Of a stretch of 64,000 nucleotides of DNA, positions 37,868 through 47,235 are shown in pieces; the first letter of the stretch is position 1, and each line of letters starts with the position of its first letter. A program made the translations under genes and the position numbers. Source of the stretch: Pelagibacteraceae bacterium AG-426-G09 (GTDB lineage Bacteria; Pseudomonadota; Alphaproteobacteria; Pelagibacterales; Pelagibacteraceae); NCBI GenBank assembly GCA_003210075.1, contig QCNR01000004.1:1-64000 (forward strand). Reading direction: 5' to 3'. The notes below the pieces were generated by a model, which had not been told where the DNA came from, searched no databases, and saw only the letters and a program-made list of their open reading frames with translations.

Positions 37868-38542
37868 ATGAAAAATATCAAAGCAATTATTTTTGATGCA
37901 TATGGAACACTTTTTGATGTTAATTCAGCTGCAAAAAAATGCAAAAATAAAATTGGAGAAAAATGGGAGTCATTTGCAAATTATTGGAGAACAACCCAGC
38001 TTGAGTACACATGGCTAAGAAGCCTAATGGGCAGACACCAGGATTTTTGGAAAGTTACTGAACAAAGTTTAGATAAATCAATGAAAGTTTTTCGAGTCGC
38101 TGAATCTATGAGAAATGAATTATTAGATCTTTATAAAGTTCTATCAACTTTTCCTGAAGTCAAAGAAACTTTAAAAAAACTTAAAGAAAAAAAATACAAA
38201 CTTGCAATTCTTTCAAATGGAACACCGTCTCTCTTAAAGGAATTAGTCAGTAATAATAATTTAGAAAGTATTTTTGATGATGTATTATCTATTGAGGAAG
38301 TAAAAATATATAAACCTCATCCAAATGTTTATAACATTCCGATTAAAAAATATCAGATTGAAAAAAATCAATTTGTATATTTAAGCTCAAATACATGGGA
38401 TGTATCTGCAGCAGGTAACTTTGGATTTAATGCAGTTTGGGTAAATAGGAATAAAAATATATTTGATAATTTAGATTATAAACCAATAGCAGAAGTAAAA
38501 AATTTAAGTGATCTAAATAATTTACTTTTATTACCAAGATGA
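37868..38542 (+). CDS. Haloacid dehalogenase, type II (HAD superfamily)
   Basis: A 224-residue HAD hydrolase. The nucleophile is D10 in IIFDAYGTLFDV, motif II is LSNGTPSLL, the Lys motif is in EEVKIYKPHPNVY, and the type II haloacid-dehalogenase block is YLSSNTWDVSAAGNFGFNAVWVNR (shown by SSNTWD). It may remove halogen from 2-haloacids, which are present in seawater, but related phosphatases share the fold. The last 12 bases overlap the convergent DUF924 gene. Confidence 0.88.
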   Translation: MKNIKAIIFDAYGTLFDVNSAAKKCKNKIGEKWESFANYWRTTQLEYTWLRSLMGRHQDFWKVTEQSLDKSMKVFRVAESMRNELLDLYKVLSTFPEVKETLKKLKEKKYKLAILSNGTPSLLKELVSNNNLESIFDDVLSIEEVKIYKPHPNVYNIPIKKYQIEKNQFVYLSSNTWDVSAAGNFGFNAVWVNRNKNIFDNLDYKPIAEVKNLSDLNNLLLLPR

Positions 38543-39091
38543 GTTTGGGCCATTTAGGAACTCAATTTCTTGATTGGTTGATTGTCTTCCTAATATTTTG
38601 TTTCTGTGTGGATATCTCCTAAATTTTTCAATTGCCCGTGTATGATCGACCCAAAATTTTTTAATATTTTCTATATCTGGATGATTTTTTAGATATTTAT
38701 CTAATAAAGCATATGCTCTTTCATGATCGATTAATTCCTCACTATGAATTAGAGGTAAAAGAAAAAATAATCTTTCTACTTCGTTAAGTTCTTTTAAATG
38801 ACCTAAATATATTCCTTGATTTACCGCTAATCTTGCTTTGTGATCTTGGTCGAATGCCTCTTTTTTATCTCTAAATAAGTTTCGTGAAAATTGATCAAGT
38901 ATTATAATTAAAGCCAAACACTCTTTTGGTGTATTAAGCCAATCCTCATAGTCACCCGATTTAGCTAAATTGTGATCTTCCATAAAATTATTTTTTATTT
39001 CAAGATCAAATGCTTCATCTTTTTTAAATCTTTTTTCAGATGGAGTTTTTACAAACCAAAAATCTATAATAGTTTTTGCTCTATTATTCAT
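38531..39091 (-). CDS. DUF924 family protein
   Basis: A 186-residue soluble all-helical protein of the DUF924 family, whose biochemical role is not known. Family marks are IIDFWFVKTP near the start, LALIIILDQFSRNLFRDKKEAF in the middle (cited as DQFSRNLFR) and HSEELIDHERA later. It is common in alphaproteobacteria. It starts 44 bases from the divergent pirin gene and overlaps the HAD gene by 12 bases. Confidence 0.88.
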   Translation of the reverse strand: MNNRAKTIIDFWFVKTPSEKRFKKDEAFDLEIKNNFMEDHNLAKSGDYEDWLNTPKECLALIIILDQFSRNLFRDKKEAFDQDHKARLAVNQGIYLGHLKELNEVERLFFLLPLIHSEELIDHERAYALLDKYLKNHPDIENIKKFWVDHTRAIEKFRRYPHRNKILGRQSTNQEIEFLNGPNSSW

Positions 39092-39135
39092 AGTGAAAGT
39101 CTTGATTAAATAATATAAGGAATTATATAAAGGTC

Positions 39136-39972
39136 ATGTCTGAGATTCAAGCAAATCAAATAATTAATCCAACACCCGCAACAGATGGCGCGGGTGTAAA
39201 ATTAAAAAGAAGCATTGGTGTAGAACCAAATTACTTTGATCCATTTTTAATGTTAGATGAGTTTGGATCAGAAAATAAAGAGGATTATATTGCCGGCTTC
39301 CCTCCTCATCCGCATCGAGGAATTGAAACAGTAACATATATGCTGGCTGGAGATTTTGAACATAAAGACAGCACAGGAGGTCAAGGTAAAATGACCGCGG
39401 GAGATGTCCAATGGATGAAAACTGGTAGTGGAATTATCCATTCTGAAATGCCCGCAATGAAAGAAGGCAAACTTCATGGGTTTCAATTATGGATTAACAT
39501 GCCAGCAAAAATGAAAATGAGCAAACCTGAGTATATTTATATTAACGCAGATCAAATGTCGGTTCATAAAGATGATGAAAAAAAAATTACAGTAATTGCA
39601 GGTAAATTTGAGAATGCGGAGGGTCCAATAAAAAAACACAATATAGATCCAATTTACTTTGATATAGAATTAAAAAAAGAAAAAGAATTTAGTTTTCAAA
39701 TTCCTTCAACACATAACTCATTTATTTATCTAATAAATGGTGAAATAAGAATCGGAAATCAAAATCACGATAAAGTTAAAGACTCTAAATTGATACTTTT
39801 AACAAGAGGAAAAAATTTAAAAGTTTTGGCTTTATCTAACGCAAAATTTTTATTAATCTCTGGCAAACCAATTGGTGAACAAATAGCCAGAGGTGGTCCA
39901 TTTGTAATGAATACAAAGCAGGAGATACTTCAAGCTATAGAAGATTACCATAGTGGTACATTTGTAAAATAG
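39136..39972 (+). CDS. Pirin family protein
   Basis: Bicupin of 278 residues. The N-terminal cupin carries the pirin metal motif HPHRGIETVTYM plus HKDSTGGQG and GSGIIHSEMP (His and Glu ligands), so metal binding looks intact. Bacterial pirins have been linked to quercetinase activity or to modulating other proteins; the role here is unknown. SD-like AAAGG is close to the ATG. It ends directly before the quinone oxidoreductase gene with no gap, so the two are probably one unit. Confidence 0.92.
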   Translation: MSEIQANQIINPTPATDGAGVKLKRSIGVEPNYFDPFLMLDEFGSENKEDYIAGFPPHPHRGIETVTYMLAGDFEHKDSTGGQGKMTAGDVQWMKTGSGIIHSEMPAMKEGKLHGFQLWINMPAKMKMSKPEYIYINADQMSVHKDDEKKITVIAGKFENAEGPIKKHNIDPIYFDIELKKEKEFSFQIPSTHNSFIYLINGEIRIGNQNHDKVKDSKLILLTRGKNLKVLALSNAKFLLISGKPIGEQIARGGPFVMNTKQEILQAIEDYHSGTFVK

Positions 39973-40944
39973 ATGAAAGAAATACAGATTTCAAAAAATG
40001 GTGGTCCAGAAGTATTAGAACTTAAGGATTTTTCACTAGAAAAACCAAAAGCAGATGAAGTTACAATTGAACATAAGGCAATTGGTTTAAATTATATTGA
40101 TACTTATCATAGATCAGGATTATATCCCTTGAAGCTACCAACAGGAATTGGTGCTGAAGGAGCTGGGGTAATTACTGAAGTTGGTTCAAACATTAAAGAT
40201 TTCAAAGTTGGAGATAGAGTTTCTTACGCTGGAGCACCTTTAGGCTCTTATTCAACTCATAGAAATTATCCTACTAAAAATTTAGTAAAAGTTCCTGATA
40301 GCGTTGACTTAAAAATAGCCGCAACTTTAATGACAAAAGGCTTAACTACTTTTTATTTATTACATAAGACATACCCTGTAAAAAAACATGAAACAGTTTT
40401 ATTTCATGCGGCCGCAGGTGGTGTCGGTCAAATATTTGGTCAATGGGCTAAAAGTTTAGGTTGCCAGGTTATAGGAACAGTTGGTTCAGATGACAAAATT
40501 GAAAATGCTAAAAATAATGGTTATGACCATGTAATAAATTATAATAAGGAAAATTTTGCAAAAAAAGTTTTGGACATTACGAACGGGAAAGGTATTCCAG
40601 TTGTTTATGATGGTGTTGGAAAAAATACACTTGAAGGTTCTTTAGAATGTTTAAGTATTAGAGGTATGATGGTTTCTTTTGGAAATGCTTCTGGACCATT
40701 GTCTGATATAAATATTCCAAAGTTAATTCAACCAAAAGGTCTTTATTTAACAAGACCCTCTATGCAACAATATTTAAGTACAAAAGAAGAGCTTGATGAA
40801 GCATCTAAAATTTTATTTGAAAAAGTAACCTCTGGAAAAGTTAAAGTAAAAATTTTTAGAGAGTATAAGCTAGAAAATATAGTCGATGCCCACAAAGAAT
40901 TAGAAGGTAGAAAAATTTTAGGTCCAGCCGTAATTATTCCCTAA
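39973..40944 (+). CDS. NADPH:quinone reductase / zeta-crystallin-like oxidoreductase
   Basis: A 323-residue medium-chain dehydrogenase/reductase without the catalytic zinc ligands, as in QOR. The N-terminal GroES-like fold has GLNYIDTYHRSGLYP and GAEGAGVITEVGSN. The Rossmann part has the NADPH motif HAAAGGVGQIFGQWAK. It probably reduces quinones or other enones. It follows pirin immediately. Its last 11 bases overlap the convergent DUF2721 gene. Confidence 0.93.
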   Translation: MKEIQISKNGGPEVLELKDFSLEKPKADEVTIEHKAIGLNYIDTYHRSGLYPLKLPTGIGAEGAGVITEVGSNIKDFKVGDRVSYAGAPLGSYSTHRNYPTKNLVKVPDSVDLKIAATLMTKGLTTFYLLHKTYPVKKHETVLFHAAAGGVGQIFGQWAKSLGCQVIGTVGSDDKIENAKNNGYDHVINYNKENFAKKVLDITNGKGIPVVYDGVGKNTLEGSLECLSIRGMMVSFGNASGPLSDINIPKLIQPKGLYLTRPSMQQYLSTKEELDEASKILFEKVTSGKVKVKIFREYKLENIVDAHKELEGRKILGPAVIIP

Positions 40945-41341
40945 ACTGATCATCCATATCTGATATATGAAGTCTTAAAGCTCTTGTGGATATTTGTATT
41001 TCTCTTATAAAAAAAATAATAGAAATCATTACTGACAAGCAACAAGATCCAAAAATTATTCTGGCTATAAATAATTCATCTAAATAAAGAGCAAAAACAG
41101 TGACCATATTGAATAGAAATCCAAAGGCTCCAAACATGATGGAATATTTTAATACTACCACTCGATCGTTTAAATTTTTAAGCTGATCCTTCCATTCAGG
41201 TGGTGTGTGTTTTTCAAAAACATACTCGTCATGAATTTTTCTAATTAAAGCACTAAGAGTATGAAACCTAGTCGAGTATACATTCATTATTAATGGAATA
41301 GCTGGAAACATTAAAGCTACTACTGTGTAATCAATATTCAT
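40934..41341 (-). CDS. DUF2721 membrane protein
   Basis: A 135-residue membrane protein with about three hydrophobic helices (residues about 4-22, 67-88 and 95-115) and a conserved cytosolic helix between them (YSTRFHTLSALIRKIH). This layout matches DUF2721, of unknown function. It is divergent from ubiA with a 48-base gap and overlaps the quinone oxidoreductase by 11 bases at the 3' end. Confidence 0.85.
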   Translation of the reverse strand: MNIDYTVVALMFPAIPLIMNVYSTRFHTLSALIRKIHDEYVFEKHTPPEWKDQLKNLNDRVVVLKYSIMFGAFGFLFNMVTVFALYLDELFIARIIFGSCCLSVMISIIFFIREIQISTRALRLHISDMDDQFRE

Positions 41342-41389
41342 GACGATTAGAATTGCTTATTAAAAAATCTTTGTTATTTAGTAAATTGT

Positions 41390-42253
41390 ATGTCTCATAT
41401 AAGTATCTTCCTTGAATTAACAAGACTAAAAAAACCAATAGGTTATATGTTGCTTTTCTGGCCATGTACGTGGGGAATGACAATTGCTTATGATTTTAAA
41501 AGTGGTTACGAACAATATTTGTTTTATTTTTTTCTATTTTTTTGTGGGTCTATTTTGATGAGATCTGCAGGATGTATAATTAATGATATTGCAGATAAAG
41601 ATTTTGACTCTAAAGTCGAACGAACAAAAAATAGACCTATTGCATCAGGAAAAATTTCAGTTCAAACCTCATTAATTTATTCATTTGTTTTGTGCCTAAT
41701 AGCTTTTGTGGTTTTAATTAATTTTAATAAACTAACAATCTTATTAGCGATTATATCAATGCCATTTGCATTTACTTACCCGCTAATGAAAAGATACACA
41801 TACTGGCCACAATTATTTTTAGGGGTGACATTTAATTATGGTTTAATTCTTGGATGGACCTCAATTAACGAAAGTATAAGTATAGTTCCGGTTATATTAT
41901 ATTTTGGCGCCATATTTTGGACATTGGGTTACGACACTATATACGGATTTCAAGATATTGAAGATGATCAAATAATAGGAGTAAAATCGACATCAATTAA
42001 ATTTAGTGAGAATCCAAAAATTTTTCTGTCAATATGTTACTTTATTTTTATCTTAACAAATTTTATTATGGGATTATTTTTAGAATTTAATACTTATTTT
42101 TTTATAGGAATATTGATTGTAGCAATACATTTGTTTTTTTTTCAAATAATTAAATTTGATAAATCAAATAAGCTTAAATGTTTAAATATTTTTAAAAGTA
42201 ATAATTTTTTAGGGTTAATAATATTAGCAAACATTATTATTGGTAAAATTTAA
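41390..42253 (+). CDS. ubiA: 4-hydroxybenzoate polyprenyltransferase
   Basis: Attaches the polyprenyl tail to 4-hydroxybenzoate in ubiquinone synthesis; multi-helix membrane enzyme of 287 residues. The two aspartate-rich Mg-diphosphate motifs are NDIADKDFDSKVERTKNRP and YGFQDIEDDQIIGVKST. The start LTRLKKPIGYMLLFWPCTWG is typical. Ubiquinone is the substrate of the bc1 complex encoded in the window. It precedes the ABC exporter by three bases. Confidence 0.95.
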   Translation: MSHISIFLELTRLKKPIGYMLLFWPCTWGMTIAYDFKSGYEQYLFYFFLFFCGSILMRSAGCIINDIADKDFDSKVERTKNRPIASGKISVQTSLIYSFVLCLIAFVVLINFNKLTILLAIISMPFAFTYPLMKRYTYWPQLFLGVTFNYGLILGWTSINESISIVPVILYFGAIFWTLGYDTIYGFQDIEDDQIIGVKSTSIKFSENPKIFLSICYFIFILTNFIMGLFLEFNTYFFIGILIVAIHLFFFQIIKFDKSNKLKCLNIFKSNNFLGLIILANIIIGKI

Positions 42254-42256
42254 CTA

Positions 42257-44005
42257 ATGACAAATTTAGAAATCTTAAAAAGATTATATAAAGATTATAC
42301 AAAAAAATTTATCGGAAAAATTATTCTTTCAATATTTTTTTCAATATTAGTAGCAATTAGTACTTCTGCGATTGCTTATCTATTAGATCCTGCAATTAAA
42401 AAAATTTTCATTGAAAAAAATAAAGATTTAATGTTGTTGATTCCAATTGCAATAGTTGCGGCGTTTTCAGCTAAAGGTATTTCTTTATATACCGCTAAAG
42501 TCATTTTAATTAAAGTTGGGGGTGAAATACAAAAAATATTACAATTCCAAGTTATGGATTCGATTTTAAATTTAAGTTTAGAGGAAATTGATAAAAAGCA
42601 CTCTGGAAAGTTTTTATCGAACTTAAGTTATGATACTGGTTTAATTAAAAAACTTGTTACTGATACTATATTATTGATAACAAAGGATACACTTACGTTA
42701 ATTGGTTTAATTAGTGTAATGTTTTATCAAAATTGGAAACTTGCATTGTTTGCTATCATAATGATACCTCTTGCATCTATTGCGGCAAAATCTTTGGGTA
42801 AAAGAATAGGAAAAGTGACAACTGAATCCCAAGAAGCATCGGGACATCTAAATACATTTTTTCTTGAAGTAATCAAAAATCATAAAATTATTAAAATATT
42901 TCTAAGGGAAAATTATGAAGGCGAAAGATCAAATAAATTTATAGATAAGTTCAAAGAAAAAGTTGTCAAAATTCAAATAGTTATGACAAGAGCTACTCCA
43001 ATTATGGAAACATTAACAGGTTTAATGATTGGAGGTTTAATTTATTACGCGGGAAGTTTAATTTTAAAAAATGAATTAGAAATTAATAATTTTTTCTCGT
43101 TTTTAGCTGCAATGATGTTGGCTTATCAGCCTGTAAGAACCTTGGCTACACTAAACATGGGTGTTTTCCAAGGAATATCAGCTGCAAAAAGAATTTTGCC
43201 TATGATTGACACAAAACAAATAGATAAAAATGCTGATAAAGCATTATTATTTAATGAAGGAGACATTCAATTTAAAAAAATAAGTTTCAAGTACGAAAAT
43301 GTAGAAAATAAAATATTAGATAATATAGACTTAAAAATAAGTAGTGGGGAAATGACAGCATTAGTTGGTCACAGTGGAGCTGGAAAATCTACTATCATGA
43401 ATTTAATTCCTAGATTCTACGAACCTTTTGCTGGAGATATTTTGATTGATAATCAGCTTATTAAAAACTTTTCCTTAAGTTCATTAAGAGAAAACATCTC
43501 TTTAGTCAGCCAAGACACAACATTGTTTGATGATACTATTAAAAATAATATCAAATACTCAAAGCTTGATGCGTCTGATAATGAAATCTTTGAGGCGGCC
43601 AAACTTTCTAATTGTGATGAATTTATTAACAAAATGCCAAATGGATATGAAACTATAATTGGTGAAAATGGTGTTAGATTGTCTGGAGGTGAAAAACAAA
43701 GATTATCTATAGCTAGAGCGATGTTAAAAAAGAGTAAAATTATATTATTAGATGAAGCAACATCCTCTCTTGATTCTGAAACAGAAGAAAAGATCCAAAA
43801 TGCTATAAATCATTTAACTAAAGGTCGAACCACATTAGTAATTGCTCATAGATTATCTACTGTAATTAATTCTAATAAAATTTATGTTATAGATGGTGGA
43901 AAAGTAGTTGCAGAAGGAGATCATGCAAATTTACTGAACAAGTCAGATATATATAAAAACTTTTATCAAAAACAATTAGCAAAAAATAATGAAATTAATT
44001 TATAG
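42257..44005 (+). CDS. MsbA-like lipid A exporter (ABC permease-ATPase)
   Basis: A 582-residue half-transporter. A six-helix membrane domain covers about residues 1-310. The ATPase domain has Walker A GHSGAGKST, signature LSGGEKQRLSIARA and Walker B IILLDEATSSLDSE, with the H-loop AHRLST. It probably flips lipid A-core across the inner membrane. The neighbours waaA, lpxK and the acyltransferase, all lipid A genes, favour MsbA over other exporters of this class. It overlaps waaA by 17 bases. Confidence 0.9.
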   Translation: MTNLEILKRLYKDYTKKFIGKIILSIFFSILVAISTSAIAYLLDPAIKKIFIEKNKDLMLLIPIAIVAAFSAKGISLYTAKVILIKVGGEIQKILQFQVMDSILNLSLEEIDKKHSGKFLSNLSYDTGLIKKLVTDTILLITKDTLTLIGLISVMFYQNWKLALFAIIMIPLASIAAKSLGKRIGKVTTESQEASGHLNTFFLEVIKNHKIIKIFLRENYEGERSNKFIDKFKEKVVKIQIVMTRATPIMETLTGLMIGGLIYYAGSLILKNELEINNFFSFLAAMMLAYQPVRTLATLNMGVFQGISAAKRILPMIDTKQIDKNADKALLFNEGDIQFKKISFKYENVENKILDNIDLKISSGEMTALVGHSGAGKSTIMNLIPRFYEPFAGDILIDNQLIKNFSLSSLRENISLVSQDTTLFDDTIKNNIKYSKLDASDNEIFEAAKLSNCDEFINKMPNGYETIIGENGVRLSGGEKQRLSIARAMLKKSKIILLDEATSSLDSETEEKIQNAINHLTKGRTTLVIAHRLSTVINSNKIYVIDGGKVVAEGDHANLLNKSDIYKNFYQKQLAKNNEINL

Positions 44006-45239
44006 AATAGTTAGTGAATTATTTTTACTAATTTCTCCTATAATAATTTTATATAGAATACTAAAAGGTAAAGAAAATATTTATAGATTTTCTGAAAGAT
44101 ATGCAATCAACTCAAAAAAACGATTATCAGGAAAATTAATTTGGTTTCACTGTTCTAGTGTTGGTGAACTGTTAAGTATAATTCCATTAGTTGAAAAGTT
44201 AGAACTATCACCAAAAGTAAAACAAATACTAATTACTACTACAACATTAAGCTCTTCAAAAATTTTTGAAAAACTTAAACTAAAAAAAACTGTCCATCAA
44301 TTTTTTCCAATAGACAATTTTTTAATAATTGAAAAATTTTTAAATTATTGGAAACCTTCAATTCTATTTTTGTGTGAATCGGAAATTTGGCCAAATTTAA
44401 TAAATAGAGCTAAACATAAAAAAATAAAACTTATTTTATTAAATGCAAGAATGACACTCAGATCCTTTAAAAAATGGAAAAAGATTAAAAATTTTTCTCG
44501 TCAAATATTCAATAAATTTGATAAATGTTTTTCTCAAAATAATGAGACATTTAAACGTCTAAAGATACTAGGTATAGAAAAAATTTATAATATTGGAAAT
44601 TTAAAATTTTCAACGAGCAAAAAAGTAATAAATGAAGTTTTGGATAAAAAAACAAGTAATTTTTTAAAAACTAAGAAAATTTTAATTACAGCTGCAAGCA
44701 CTCATTTTAATGAGGAAAATTTTATCTTTCAAAATCATTTATATTTTAAATTTAACAAAAAATTTAAAAATATAATTTCTTTAATTATTCCAAGGCATAT
44801 TGAAAGAGCGAACGAGATTAAAAAAGAAGCAGAAAAACTCTCACTAAAAGTTCATTTGCGAAGTTCTAGCGAAATAATAGATTCTAATGTAGATATTTTT
44901 ATTATAGATACATATGGTGAGTTAAATAAATTTTACAGAGTATCTAGTTTAGTTTTTATGGGTGGCTCTTTAATTAAGCATGGTGGACAAAATCCATTAG
45001 AACCCGCAAAATTTGGATGTAAAATTATTCATGGTCCTAATATACATAATTTTAATGAAATATATAAAAAATTAGACACGATGAAAATTTCGAAACAATT
45101 TTTTAATTATAATAAGGGGATAAAGATAATAGAAAATTCATTAGATAATAAAAAATTAATACCTGGTAATAAAATAATTATGCAATATGGAGAAAAAATT
45201 TTAAATTCAACATATTTTGAAATTATAAAATTAATTTAA
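43989..45239 (+). CDS. waaA: 3-deoxy-D-manno-octulosonic acid transferase
   Basis: GT-B glycosyltransferase adding Kdo to lipid IVA. It is 416 residues. The N-terminal membrane-interacting helix precedes WFHCSSVGEL, which holds the catalytic Glu. SEIWPNLINRA and GGSLIKHGGQNPLEPA are the donor-site blocks of WaaA. The start lies 17 bases inside the MsbA-like gene. Whether one or two Kdo units are added cannot be judged from sequence. Confidence 0.94.
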   Translation: MKLIYRIVSELFLLISPIIILYRILKGKENIYRFSERYAINSKKRLSGKLIWFHCSSVGELLSIIPLVEKLELSPKVKQILITTTTLSSSKIFEKLKLKKTVHQFFPIDNFLIIEKFLNYWKPSILFLCESEIWPNLINRAKHKKIKLILLNARMTLRSFKKWKKIKNFSRQIFNKFDKCFSQNNETFKRLKILGIEKIYNIGNLKFSTSKKVINEVLDKKTSNFLKTKKILITAASTHFNEENFIFQNHLYFKFNKKFKNIISLIIPRHIERANEIKKEAEKLSLKVHLRSSSEIIDSNVDIFIIDTYGELNKFYRVSSLVFMGGSLIKHGGQNPLEPAKFGCKIIHGPNIHNFNEIYKKLDTMKISKQFFNYNKGIKIIENSLDNKKLIPGNKIIMQYGEKILNSTYFEIIKLI

Positions 45240-45240
45240 A

Positions 45241-46161
45241 GTGAAATTCTTAAAACCAAACTTTTGGAACAAAAATAGTTTAATTGTTTTTATACTTTTG
45301 CCGTTTACACTTATAACTAGATTTTTAATATTTGTTAAAAGTTTTAAAAATTCTTATGAATCTAATAATCCGACAATATGTATAGGAAACATATACTTAG
45401 GTGGGACAGGAAAAACTCAATTAGTTATTAAGATAAATGAAATATTAGTTAAGAAATATAAAACTTTTGTAATAAAAAAATATTATCAAGATCAAATCGA
45501 TGAACAAAAGCTACTCGCAGAAAGAACAAATTTAATTTTACCAAATAAAAGGCTCGATGGACTTAAAAAAATTGAAACTTCAAAAAAAAATATAGCAATT
45601 TTTGACGATGGTTTACAGGATAAGTCCATTAAATATTCTTTATCTATAGTATGTTTTAGTAGCATTAGTGGTGTAGGAAATAATAAAATTTTACCAGCAG
45701 GACCATTAAGAGAAGATTTAAGTCAATTAAAAAATTACAATGTTGCATTTATCAATGGAAAAAAGAATAGTGAACTCGAAAAGAATATCAAATTTCATAA
45801 CGATAAAATAAAAATATTTTATGGAAAATATTTTTTAAAGAACAAATTTGAATTTAATTTAAAATCAAAATATTTAGCTTTTTGTGGACTTGGAACTCCA
45901 GAAAATTTCTTTGAACTTTTGCGAAACAATAAAATTAAAGTTGCAAAAAAAAAGATTTTTCCTGATCATTTCGATTATAAAATTTCTGATATTAAAGAAA
46001 TAATTGAAATAGCAAAAAAAAATAAACTAAAAATAATAACTACTGAGAAAGATTATGTGAAAATAAAAAAATTTAAAAAATTTGATATAAAGTTTACTAA
46101 AATAGATTTATTAATAGATAACAATTTAGATTTTAAGAAATATATTTTTAAAAATTTATGA
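45241..46161 (+). CDS. lpxK: Tetraacyldisaccharide 4'-kinase
   Basis: Phosphorylates lipid A disaccharide at the 4' position. It is 306 residues and begins with GTG, one base after waaA. An N-terminal membrane helix precedes the P-loop GNIYLGGTGKTQ at residues 49-60. IFDDGLQDKSI and LPAGPLREDLS are LpxK blocks, and the C-terminal FPDHFDYKISDI and TTEKDYVKIK are also typical. It overlaps the next acyltransferase by four bases. Confidence 0.95.
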   Translation: MKFLKPNFWNKNSLIVFILLPFTLITRFLIFVKSFKNSYESNNPTICIGNIYLGGTGKTQLVIKINEILVKKYKTFVIKKYYQDQIDEQKLLAERTNLILPNKRLDGLKKIETSKKNIAIFDDGLQDKSIKYSLSIVCFSSISGVGNNKILPAGPLREDLSQLKNYNVAFINGKKNSELEKNIKFHNDKIKIFYGKYFLKNKFEFNLKSKYLAFCGLGTPENFFELLRNNKIKVAKKKIFPDHFDYKISDIKEIIEIAKKNKLKIITTEKDYVKIKKFKKFDIKFTKIDLLIDNNLDFKKYIFKNL

Positions 46162-47024
46162 AAATAATTAAATATTTTATTCAATTCATTTTAATTATGA
46201 CATTATTTTTTATATTTAAAATAATAGGATACAAAAATTCATCTAATCTGGGCTCAAATATTGGAAAAATATTTGGAAGAATTATTAAGACAGATAAAAT
46301 TATAAAAAAAAATCTGGATATTATTGAAAAAAATTTAAATATAAAAATTGAAAATAAAGACAAGGTAGTAGATGAGGTATTTTCTAACTATGGGCGAATA
46401 CTATCAGAGTATGTTTATTTAAAAAATTTTAGAGAAGGTAACTTAAGAAAATATGTAAATATTGAAGGCAATAATTATTTAAGTGAAATAAAGGAAAAAA
46501 ATAAAAAGGTGGTATTTGTTTCTGGTCATTTTAATAATTTTGAATTGATGGCAATGTTTTTGGACAATGCTGGTGTTAAAATTTCGGCAATTTATAGACC
46601 ATTAAATAATATTTTTTTGAATAAAGTGATGGAAAAAATTAGAATAAAATATATTTGCAAAAACCAAATTAAAAAAGGGATAGGTGGAACTAGAGAATTA
46701 TTAAATTATCTTAATAAAAATTATTCAGTTGCTCTTATGATCGACCAAAGAGTTTCTGAAGGAATTAGGTCTAATCTATTTGGAAAAGAAGCATTAACTA
46801 CAACAATTCCTGCTCAAATAATTAAAAAATTTGATTGTGAAATTGTGCCTGTTTATATTGAAAGACAAGATAATATTAAATTTAATTTAACCATAAAAAA
46901 ACCAATTAAATTTGACAACAATTTAAGTATAGAAGAAATTACTTTAGAATTAAATAAAATACTTGAAAAAATGATTATAAATAAACCTTCTCAATGGATA
47001 TTAACCCATAATAGATGGAAATAA
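46158..47024 (+). CDS. Lipid A lauroyl/myristoyl acyltransferase (LpxL/HtrB family)
   Basis: Adds a secondary acyl chain to lipid A at the inner membrane. It is 288 residues: an N-terminal helix, then the HX4E catalytic motif in SGHFNNFELM near residue 123, and MIDQRVSEGIRSNLFGKEA with PAQIIKKF. It ends with the typical SQWILTHNRWK. It closes the ubiA-msbA-waaA-lpxK cluster. The gap to the convergent DUF2093 gene is two bases. Confidence 0.93.
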   Translation: MKIIKYFIQFILIMTLFFIFKIIGYKNSSNLGSNIGKIFGRIIKTDKIIKKNLDIIEKNLNIKIENKDKVVDEVFSNYGRILSEYVYLKNFREGNLRKYVNIEGNNYLSEIKEKNKKVVFVSGHFNNFELMAMFLDNAGVKISAIYRPLNNIFLNKVMEKIRIKYICKNQIKKGIGGTRELLNYLNKNYSVALMIDQRVSEGIRSNLFGKEALTTTIPAQIIKKFDCEIVPVYIERQDNIKFNLTIKKPIKFDNNLSIEEITLELNKILEKMIINKPSQWILTHNRWK

Positions 47025-47026
47025 AT

Positions 47027-47218
47027 TTATTTAATTTTTTCTCTTTTATCGTTAGCTTCTATATGAGAAAAATAAGCTTCTTGAAGATCTACATTCCAAT
47101 AATTTAAATTTTCTAATAATATTTTTTTTCCTGAAACGGCACAGATGACATGAGTACCATTTTCAATAATTTCAAAAGAATTATCTAAATATTTTAATCT
47201 AGCTATTTTGCCATCCAT
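47027..47218 (-). CDS. DUF2093 protein
   Basis: A 63-residue protein of the alphaproteobacterial DUF2093 family. I start it at the ATG at 47218, where family similarity begins (MDGKIARLKYLDNSFEII). The open frame runs on to 47347, but that part lies antisense to purD and has no family character. The core VICAVSGKKILLENLNYWN and QEAYFS are well kept. Function is unknown; one Cys is not enough for a metal site. It is divergent from purD with 17 bases between starts. Confidence 0.88.
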   Translation of the reverse strand: MDGKIARLKYLDNSFEIIENGTHVICAVSGKKILLENLNYWNVDLQEAYFSHIEANDKREKIK

Positions 47219-47235
47219 TATATAAAAAAGTATAC